Positions 28,738 through 36,160 of a DNA stretch of 49,388 nucleotides are shown here, piece after piece. Within the stretch, counting starts at the first letter, position 1. Each line of letters begins with the position of its first letter. The notes beneath the pieces are model-generated. The model was not told the DNA's origin, ran no database searches, and was given only the letters and a program-made list of their open reading frames with translations. The position numbers were made by a program, and so were the translations under genes. Source of the stretch: an uncultured Blastocatellia bacterium (lineage in GTDB: Bacteria > Acidobacteriota > Blastocatellia > Pyrinomonadales > Pyrinomonadaceae); NCBI GenBank assembly GCA_946480785.1, contig CAMLLD010000050.1:1-49388 (forward strand), read 5' to 3'.

Positions 28738-31217
28738 CACTCGTACCTCAACGCTACTAAGGGATCGATGCGCGTCGCGCGCCGCGCCGGCAGGTAAGCC
28801 GCCAGCAAAGCGACCACCAGCATCACGACGACGGCGAGTGTCAGCGACAACGGATCCGTCGGCGACAAGTTGAAGAGAAGCGTTTGCGCAAAGCGCGCGA
28901 TTACAAACACGGCAGGTATGCCGGCGACGATTCCGATCGCGACGAGCAACAGCGCTTCACGCAGAACGAGTGTGACGACTTCCTGCACGCGCGCGCCGAG
29001 CGCGATGCGGATGCCGATCTCGTTCGTGCGGCTCGACACGGCGTAAGTCAGAATTCCGTAGAGACCAATCGTCGCGAGCACGAGCGCGAGCACGCCGAAG
29101 AAGCCCGACAGTGTCGCCATCAGACGCTCGCGCAACATCGATCCCTGGACCATCGTCTGGAACCACTCGTAGCCCGTGTCGAGCGAGGGGTTCACTTCGG
29201 TCAGCGCTTTGTTTACGGAAGCGGTGATCTCGGCTTGCGGTAAAGAGGACCGAATCAGAAACTGCCGCCATGTCGCCGGCTGCGGATCTTGTAACGCCGG
29301 CAGGAACATCACCGAGATGCGAGTTTCTTTAAGGTCGTCAAACTTCGCATCGGGCACGACGCCGACGATCTCGTAAGCCGTTTCCGGTTCGCTCGGCGTT
29401 TCTTCGACGACAAAGCGACGGCCGATCGGATTAGGCTCGCCGAGTTGCTGCGCGAGGGTTTCGTTTATGATCGCGACGCGCGGCGAGCTCAGCGTGTCGT
29501 AAGCATTGAATTGGCGTCCCGCGCGCAGCGGCAGTTGAATCGTTTGGAAGTAGTCGATGCCGACGCGATTGAAAGAAACGTCGGTCTTCGTGTTCTCATC
29601 GCCTTCTTTCCAAACCACGTTGCTGCGTCCACCGCCGGTGAGCGGAATCGTGTCAGCCTCAGTCACCGCCTGCACGCCGGGCACGGCCTTCAGGCGCTCG
29701 AGCATCTGCTCTTTGAATTCGATCCTGCGCTCGGACGCGATGTTCAGACGGCGAAAATTGACGCGCGCGATCAGTAGGTTTTCCTGATTGAAACCGGCGT
29801 CGAGTGTGAGCAGCTTGGTAAGACTACGCGTGAACAGCAGCGCGCTTGCGACCAGGACCAGCGAGAGCGCGACCTGAATCACCACGAGCGCGCGCCGCAA
29901 ACTGAAACGACCGTGGCCCGCGGTGAGCCCACGTTTGGTGGCTTTCATCACTGCGCCGATATCGACGCGCGTCGCGCGGAGTGCGGGAGTCAAGCCAAAC
30001 AGCAAACACGTCAACGCGCCGACGCCGGCAGTGAAGCCGAGCACGCGCCAGTCAGGAGTCAGATCGAGAAAGACCGCGTTCGCGCCCGCGCCGATCAAGG
30101 AAACGAGGAAGCGGCTCAATCCCTGGGCCAACAACGCCGCGATTCCCGCGCCGAGTAACGTCAACAACAGCGTCTCGACCAGTAGCTGCCGGATGATGCG
30201 CGCACGCGACGCGCCGACTGCCTGGCGCACGGCGATCTCGCGTTCGCGCGTGCTGGCCCGCGCGAGCAAAAGATTCGCCAGGTTGGCGCACGCGATCAGC
30301 AGCACCAACCCGGCGATGGCCAGCAACAGCCACAACGGACGCTCGTAGTCCTCGCGCAAAGTCGAATAGCCCGCGCCGCCCTCCACCGCTTCCAGCTTCG
30401 ATTCGAGATACTTGCTCACGCTAACCGGCGGATAATTCGGCGGCAGCGTTTGTTGAAACAGCGATGATGAGATCGACTGTAATTGCGCGGTCGCTTGTTG
30501 GGTGGTCCAACCGGGCTTCAAACGGCCGGTGACCATCAGCCACCACGTGAAGCCCGAATCGAGGTGATTGTTCTTGCCGTAAACGACCGCGTCCGCGCAG
30601 ATCGGCAGAGCGACGTCGAACGTGCGGCCGACTTCGAGACCGAAAAAGCTCGCGGGCGTGACGCCGATGATCTCGAAAGACTTGTCAGCGAGCGTGACTT
30701 TGTGGCCGACGACGTTTGGATCGCCGCCGTATTCGCGTTGCCAGAAACCGTGACTGATCACCGCGCCGGGCGCAGCGCAACCACGCTGATCGTCCGCAGT
30801 GGTTAACAGCCGGCCGCGTTCGGGTTGCACGCCGAGCACGTTGAAGAAGTCGCCGCTGACCCAGAGACCTTTTGCGTTGCGCACTTCCCCGCCCTGGGCC
30901 AGGTTGAGATCCTGTCGACCCCACGCCAGCACGCCGGAGAATGCTTGTTGTCGATCGCGAATCTGTTCCCAGATCGGATTGGTAACCGACGGGTACGGCG
31001 CCGGTTTGGAGCCACGCGACGCTTCCATGTCAATGAGACGGACGTTCACGAGCTGTTGCGGATTGGCAACGGGCAGCGTCTTGAGACGCACCGCGTTGAC
31101 AAGTTGAAAGATCGCCGTGTTCGCGCCGATGCCCAGCGCCAGCGACAAAACAGCGACCGCGGTGAAGCCGGGATTCTTCCGCAGCATTCGTAAACCAAAC
31201 TGTAAATCTTGCAGCAT
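28737..31217 (-). CDS. ADOP-type FtsX/MacB double permease P4 (subclass A)
   Basis: An 826-aa permease starting MLQDLQFGLRMLRKNPG. TM1 runs into [18 protein letters not shown], with Q where nearly all others have S or T. Subclass A marks are KTLPVANPQQLV and IGVTPASFFGLEVG. TM2 is [16 protein letters not shown]. The docking helices are [16 protein letters not shown] and [14 protein letters not shown]. The C-terminus is RIDPLVALRYE. Unlike P2, P9, P14 and P15, its domain 2 opens with VNFRRLNIASERR and lacks the GY motif. The start lies 10 nt after the P3 stop with a strong GAGGGG that includes the P3 TGA. Confidence 0.96.
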   Translation of the reverse strand: MLQDLQFGLRMLRKNPGFTAVAVLSLALGIGANTAIFQLVNAVRLKTLPVANPQQLVNVRLIDMEASRGSKPAPYPSVTNPIWEQIRDRQQAFSGVLAWGRQDLNLAQGGEVRNAKGLWVSGDFFNVLGVQPERGRLLTTADDQRGCAAPGAVISHGFWQREYGGDPNVVGHKVTLADKSFEIIGVTPASFFGLEVGRTFDVALPICADAVVYGKNNHLDSGFTWWLMVTGRLKPGWTTQQATAQLQSISSSLFQQTLPPNYPPVSVSKYLESKLEAVEGGAGYSTLREDYERPLWLLLAIAGLVLLIACANLANLLLARASTREREIAVRQAVGASRARIIRQLLVETLLLTLLGAGIAALLAQGLSRFLVSLIGAGANAVFLDLTPDWRVLGFTAGVGALTCLLFGLTPALRATRVDIGAVMKATKRGLTAGHGRFSLRRALVVIQVALSLVLVASALLFTRSLTKLLTLDAGFNQENLLIARVNFRRLNIASERRIEFKEQMLERLKAVPGVQAVTEADTIPLTGGGRSNVVWKEGDENTKTDVSFNRVGIDYFQTIQLPLRAGRQFNAYDTLSSPRVAIINETLAQQLGEPNPIGRRFVVEETPSEPETAYEIVGVVPDAKFDDLKETRISVMFLPALQDPQPATWRQFLIRSSLPQAEITASVNKALTEVNPSLDTGYEWFQTMVQGSMLRERLMATLSGFFGVLALVLATIGLYGILTYAVSSRTNEIGIRIALGARVQEVVTLVLREALLLVAIGIVAGIPAVFVIARFAQTLLFNLSPTDPLSLTLAVVVMLVVALLAAYLPARRATRIDPLVALRYE

Positions 31218-31227
31218 TACTAACCCC

Positions 31228-33639
31228 TCACTCGTACCTCAATGCTACTAATGGATCGACTTTCGTTGCGCGTCGCGCGGGGACGAAGCACGCGAGAAAA
31301 GCGACAACGATCAGCAAACCCGCGACGACGGCGAACGTGATCGGATCTTTTGTCGTCACGCCGAAAAGCAAACTCGACATCACGCGCGTGAGCGCAAACG
31401 CGCCGAGCAGACCGACGATCACGCCGACAACTGTGAGCAACATTCCCTGCCGGACGACGAGCTTCAACACATCGGCGCGTCGCGCACCGAGCGCCATGCG
31501 CACGCCGATCTCGTGTGTTCGTTGCGTGACTGAATACGACATGACGCCGTAGATTCCCGTCGCGGCGAGCACCATCGCGAGCGCCGCAAACAACGCGAGC
31601 AACGTCGTGCGATAACGTGGCGCCGCGACTGAAGTCGCGACCCACTCAGTCATCGGCTTCACCGCCGCGATCGGCTGATCGGGATCGATCGCCTGCACCT
31701 CTTTGCGTATCGCGCCGACGACGCTCAGCGGATCGCCCTGCGTGCGGACCACGAGGTTGGTCCCACCCGAAGCAAACGTCGGAAAGTACATCGCCGGAAA
31801 TGTCTGGCTCTCTTCGAGAGATCTGTGGTGCAGGTCGCCGACGACGCCGACGATCTCATACGACTGCTTGCCGATGGCGCTCACCAGTCGTTTGCCGAGC
31901 GGTTCCTCATTCGGAAACACTTCGTCCACGAGCTGCTGGCTGACGATCGTCACCGGGTCTGCCTGTCGCACTTCCTGCTCGGTGAAGTTGCGGCCGCGCA
32001 GCAACGGAATGCGAAGCGCGCTGAAGTAGTTTTGATTTACGCGGCGAAAATCGGCGTCGTATTCCTCACCGGGCTTGACCGGCGGACGGCCTTCCACGGT
32101 GAACGGCAGATCGTTTGGTTGACCGCTCAACGGCAGCTCGGTAACAAGACCAACCGTTTCGACGCCGGGTAGACCACTGACACGGGTCTGGAGTTGCTGA
32201 AAGAAGTTCGACGACTTTTCCGGCGTGTCGTACTTGTGTTGTGAGAGATCGACGCGCAGCGTCAATACGTGTTCCGGATCGAATCCGGGATTGACGCGTT
32301 GCAGCGCGATGAGACTGCGCACCAGCAGTCCCGCGCCGATCAACAACATCACCGCGATCGCGCTTTCAAACACGACGAGCAAACTACGCGTGCGATTGCG
32401 CAGCGTGCTCTCGCTGCCCCCGCGCACGCCGTCTTTCAAACAATCGATCAGGTTCACTTTCGCCGTGCGCAGCGCGGGCGCAAGACCGAAGAGCAAACCG
32501 GTAACGACGGAAATCAAAAGCGTGAAACCGAGCACGGTCGCGTCGATCTTCACCTTCGCGGTGGGCGGCACACTGCCTTCGCTCAACTTAACGAGAAGCT
32601 GCACGCCCCACGCCGCGAGCACCGCACCCAACGCGCCGCCGCAGATCGCGAGCAACAAACTCTCCGTGATCATCTGTCTGACGATGCGCCAGCGACTCGC
32701 GCCGAGCGCAGTGCGCAGCGCGATCTCACGCTGCCTTGCAGCCGCACGCACCAACAACAGGTTCGCGACGTTTGCACACGCGATCAGCAGCACGAAACCG
32801 ACCGCGCCGAAAAGAACAAACAGCGTGGTGCGAGTGCTGCCGACGAGTTGTTCGCGCAACGGAATCAGACGCAGGTTCCAGCCGGTGTTCGACTCGGGAA
32901 ACTGGCGCTCGAGTTGGGCCGCGATCAGATCGGTATCCGCTTGCGCCTGGGCCAAAGTGACGCCGGGTTTTAATCTTCCAATCGGCCGCAGGAAATGCGC
33001 CTTGCGTTGTTTCATGAACGGGCCGGCTTCGAAGTTGAGCGGCACCCACAAGTCAACGGTTTGCGGAAACGAAACGTCCTGGCCCATCACGCCGATCACT
33101 TCGCTGGCTTTGCCATCGAGCACGACCGTCTTGTTAACGATCGCGGGATCGCCGCCGAAACGTTTCTGCCACAGCCCGTAACTGATGACTGCGACCTGGT
33201 TGTATCCCGGCTTCTCGTTATCGAGTGTGAAGCCGCGGCCGAGCACGGGCGACACGCCAAACGCCTGAAAGAAATTGCCGGTGACGCCGGACGCTTGCAG
33301 ACGTTCGGGCTCGCCCGAGCCGGTGAGTGTCACCGGCAGCGGCACGGTGAACGAAGCCGCAAACTGTTCGAACGTTTTGTTCTGATTGCGATAGTCGAGG
33401 TAGTCGAGTGGCGCGACGCTCGCGCGATTGCCGCCGTTGCGAATGTTGCCATACATCCACACGAGTCGATCGGATTCGGGATACGGCAGCGGGCGCAGAA
33501 TAACGGCGTTCACGAGGCTGAAGATCGCGGTGTTCGCGCCGATGCCCAGCGCGAGCGCCAGCAACGTGATGGCGGTGAAGCCGGGCCGTTTCAGGAGGCT
33601 GCGAATCGCAAAGCGAAGGTCTTTGATTAGGGAGTCCAT
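31228..33639 (-). CDS. ADOP-type FtsX/MacB double permease P3 (subclass B)
   Basis: An 803-aa permease starting MDSLIKDLRFAIRSLLKRPG. TM1 has [18 protein letters not shown] and TM2 LLIACANVANLLLVRA. The docking helices are REIALRTALGASRWRI and QRTHEIGVRMALGA. Domain 1 has IGVMGQDVSFPQTVDLW (G replaces P of VMP) and domain 2 opens VDLSQHKYDTPEK. The C-terminus is KVDPLVALRYE. Two ATGs are adjacent: 33642 overlaps the P2 stop by 4 nt, and 33639 overlaps it by 1 nt. I prefer 33639, because GAGG in the P2 end then stands 8 nt upstream. The frame upstream to 33975 is inside P2 and was rejected. Confidence 0.94.
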   Translation of the reverse strand: MDSLIKDLRFAIRSLLKRPGFTAITLLALALGIGANTAIFSLVNAVILRPLPYPESDRLVWMYGNIRNGGNRASVAPLDYLDYRNQNKTFEQFAASFTVPLPVTLTGSGEPERLQASGVTGNFFQAFGVSPVLGRGFTLDNEKPGYNQVAVISYGLWQKRFGGDPAIVNKTVVLDGKASEVIGVMGQDVSFPQTVDLWVPLNFEAGPFMKQRKAHFLRPIGRLKPGVTLAQAQADTDLIAAQLERQFPESNTGWNLRLIPLREQLVGSTRTTLFVLFGAVGFVLLIACANVANLLLVRAAARQREIALRTALGASRWRIVRQMITESLLLAICGGALGAVLAAWGVQLLVKLSEGSVPPTAKVKIDATVLGFTLLISVVTGLLFGLAPALRTAKVNLIDCLKDGVRGGSESTLRNRTRSLLVVFESAIAVMLLIGAGLLVRSLIALQRVNPGFDPEHVLTLRVDLSQHKYDTPEKSSNFFQQLQTRVSGLPGVETVGLVTELPLSGQPNDLPFTVEGRPPVKPGEEYDADFRRVNQNYFSALRIPLLRGRNFTEQEVRQADPVTIVSQQLVDEVFPNEEPLGKRLVSAIGKQSYEIVGVVGDLHHRSLEESQTFPAMYFPTFASGGTNLVVRTQGDPLSVVGAIRKEVQAIDPDQPIAAVKPMTEWVATSVAAPRYRTTLLALFAALAMVLAATGIYGVMSYSVTQRTHEIGVRMALGARRADVLKLVVRQGMLLTVVGVIVGLLGAFALTRVMSSLLFGVTTKDPITFAVVAGLLIVVAFLACFVPARRATKVDPLVALRYE

Positions 33640-36155
33640 CATTCGTACCTCAGTGCGTTCAACGGATTCACGCGCGAGGCGCGGCGCGCGGGCACGTAAC
33701 CCGCGAGCAACGCGACGAGCGTCAACACCACGGCTGCGCCGATCAGCGCGGCCGGGTCGGCAGGCTGGAGGCCAAACAACTGAGCGGAGATAAAACGCGC
33801 GGCGAAGAGCGCGGTGGGCACACCGATCACGAGACCGAGGAGGACGAGCGTCATCGTCTCGCGCAGAATCATCCACGCGATGTTGCCGCCGCGCGCGCCG
33901 AGCGCCATGCGAATGCCGATCTCGTTTGTGCGCCGCGCGACGCCGTGGGCCATCACGCCGTACAGGCCGATGCACGCGAGCATCAACGCGAGCGCGCCGA
34001 AGAAACTCACGAGCTGCGCGATCAGACGATCTTGTTGCAGAGTTCCGTGTACCTGCTCGTCGAGTGTGGTCACGCCGAAGATCGGAATCTTGTCGTCGAC
34101 GCTGTTGATTGTTTGCCGCGCGGCTTGCGCGAAGGAGTTGGGATCGCCGTTGGTCCGAACCTGGATGTTGACCGTGTAAGCGGCTTCGTCGGCAATCTGG
34201 AGAATGGGCCGATAGACCGCCGGTTCCTGTTTCTCACGCGCGTCTTCGGTTTTGACGTCGCCTACAACACCGACGATCTCGAGCATCTTGCCGTTGTCCG
34301 TCTCGTCGTCGAAGGTGAAGTTGCGGCCGACCGGATTCTGATCTTTGTAGTACTTGTTGGCGAAGGTTTCGTTAACGAGCGCTACGCGCGGCGCCGACAC
34401 ATTGTCGCGGATTTCGAGATCTCGTCCGCGCAAGAGCGGTATGCCGAGCGTCTCCGCGTACTTTGGACCAGCCAGCATGTCTTCGACGACGACGCTTTCG
34501 TCGGGCTGGGGCGTGTAACCGGGTATCTCGATACTGCTGCCGCGATGAGAGCCGCTCATCGGCGAATAAGTCGCCAGCGAAACCGAGCGCACGTTGGGCA
34601 GACTGCCGAGTCGATCGAGTATCTGTTGATAAAGCGCCGGAAGCTCCGCCGGTTTGTAACCAGCGAGCCGTGGATCGATCCCGAGCAGCAGGATGTTGGA
34701 CCGATCGAACCCGACGTTTTCGCGTTGCAGGTTCAGCAGGCTGCGCGCGAACAGGCCGGCGCCGGTCAACAGGACCATCGACAGTCCGACCTGTAACACG
34801 ACCATCGCCGACGACAGGCTGAGGCGCCCGAGACGGCTGCGCGTGCGCGCCTTTTCTTTCATCGCGGTCGCGAGATCCGTCTTGCTGGCACGTATCGCGG
34901 GGATGAGTCCAAATAACAGTCCGGCTAGCACCGAAACACCGAAGGTGAACGCGAGCACGCCGGAATCGGGATGCGTGTCGAGTGGTGTTTCTTTCGCGAC
35001 GAGATTGACGAGAATCGTCACGCCCCACTGGGCCAACAGCACACCGCAAATGCCGCCCACCGCCGCGAGCAACATGCTCTCGGTGAGCAGTTGGCGAATG
35101 ATGCGCCAGCGGCTCGCGCCCAACGCCATGCGCAACGAGATCTCCGCTTTGCGTGCGGTCGCGCGCGCGAGCAGCAGGCTGCCGACGTTCGCACACGCAA
35201 TCAACAGGACCATGCCGACAATCGCCATCAGCATGTGCAACGGTTTCGAATAAAGCGCGCGCAAACCAGAAATGCCGCCGTTGCCTTCGGCGAGCCTGAT
35301 GTAGGTGTTTTGAATACCGCGTTGGCGTTCTTCAGTGAGTTTGCTGCCCGCCAATTCGGTCAGGTATTGGCGCAACTGAAGATTGATGCCGGCTTGCGCC
35401 TGGTCCAACGACACGCCGGGCTTAAGACGGCCGAGCAGCATCAGAAACGAAACCTGGTCGTTATCGAGAAAAGATTTGCGCAGCTCTACTTGCGGATGAA
35501 ACGCGAGCGGCAACCAGAAATCCGGCGGCCGGCGCACGCGCACGCCGAAGAACTCCTGCGGCGCGATGCCGACGACAGTGAAGTTGGTGCCGTTAACGAT
35601 GAATGTTTGGCCCACGATCGCCGGATCGCGATTCAGTTCCTGCTCCCAGTAGCGATAACTCAGCACCGCGGCGGGTGACGCGCTTGGTTTGTCGTCTTCA
35701 GGCGTGAGCAGACGGCCACGCAGCGGATTCACGCCGAGCAGCGAAAAATAGTTGCCGGCAACGAGATGACCGGAAGCGCGCGTGGCGACCGCGCCCTGGA
35801 CCGCGCCGCGGCGCACACTCAAGCGGCTCTCGCCGCTGCGGAACGCGGTGAGGTCCTGAAACGATTGATTGTGATCGCGGAAGTAAAGATATGAAGCATA
35901 GGTGAAGCGCTTCCACTCACCCGTCATCGGCACGTCGTGAACTGAAGTGCCTTCGCCGGTCGTGTCGCTGAACAACACGAGCTGTTCCGGATGGCTGACC
36001 GGCAGTGACTTCAACATCACCGCGTTCACGAGCGTGAAGATCGCCGTGTTCGCGCCGATGCCGAGCGCGAGCGTGAGCACCGCGATCGCCGCGAAGCCTT
36101 TGCGCTTTACGAGGCTGCGCAGTCCGTACTTGAGATCCTTAATTAGAGATTCCAT
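33639..36155 (-). CDS. ADOP-type FtsX/MacB double permease P2 (subclass A)
   Basis: An 838-aa permease. The N-terminus MESLIKDLKYGLRSLVKRKG resembles P3, while the body is subclass A: KSLPVSHPEQLVLF, VVGIAPQEFFGVRVRRPP, and IDPRLAGYKPAELP at the start of domain 2. TM2 is LLIACANVGSLLLARA. The docking helices are AEISLRMALGASRWRI (Ala-Glu where most have Arg-Glu) and [14 protein letters not shown]. The C-terminus RVNPLNALRYE shares the N-P pair with P15 only. ATG 36155 is 5 nt after the P1 stop. The nearest purine signal, AGG, sits about 14 nt upstream, so initiation probably depends on coupling. An upstream extension to 36251 lies in P1 and was rejected. Confidence 0.95.
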   Translation of the reverse strand: MESLIKDLKYGLRSLVKRKGFAAIAVLTLALGIGANTAIFTLVNAVMLKSLPVSHPEQLVLFSDTTGEGTSVHDVPMTGEWKRFTYASYLYFRDHNQSFQDLTAFRSGESRLSVRRGAVQGAVATRASGHLVAGNYFSLLGVNPLRGRLLTPEDDKPSASPAAVLSYRYWEQELNRDPAIVGQTFIVNGTNFTVVGIAPQEFFGVRVRRPPDFWLPLAFHPQVELRKSFLDNDQVSFLMLLGRLKPGVSLDQAQAGINLQLRQYLTELAGSKLTEERQRGIQNTYIRLAEGNGGISGLRALYSKPLHMLMAIVGMVLLIACANVGSLLLARATARKAEISLRMALGASRWRIIRQLLTESMLLAAVGGICGVLLAQWGVTILVNLVAKETPLDTHPDSGVLAFTFGVSVLAGLLFGLIPAIRASKTDLATAMKEKARTRSRLGRLSLSSAMVVLQVGLSMVLLTGAGLFARSLLNLQRENVGFDRSNILLLGIDPRLAGYKPAELPALYQQILDRLGSLPNVRSVSLATYSPMSGSHRGSSIEIPGYTPQPDESVVVEDMLAGPKYAETLGIPLLRGRDLEIRDNVSAPRVALVNETFANKYYKDQNPVGRNFTFDDETDNGKMLEIVGVVGDVKTEDAREKQEPAVYRPILQIADEAAYTVNIQVRTNGDPNSFAQAARQTINSVDDKIPIFGVTTLDEQVHGTLQQDRLIAQLVSFFGALALMLACIGLYGVMAHGVARRTNEIGIRMALGARGGNIAWMILRETMTLVLLGLVIGVPTALFAARFISAQLFGLQPADPAALIGAAVVLTLVALLAGYVPARRASRVNPLNALRYE

Positions 36156-36160
36156 AACAA

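Noticed and set aside
33643..33975. Upstream extension of P3 to a 915-aa protein
   Set aside because: Same reason: it runs inside P2 in another frame, and the normal family start is at 33639/33642.
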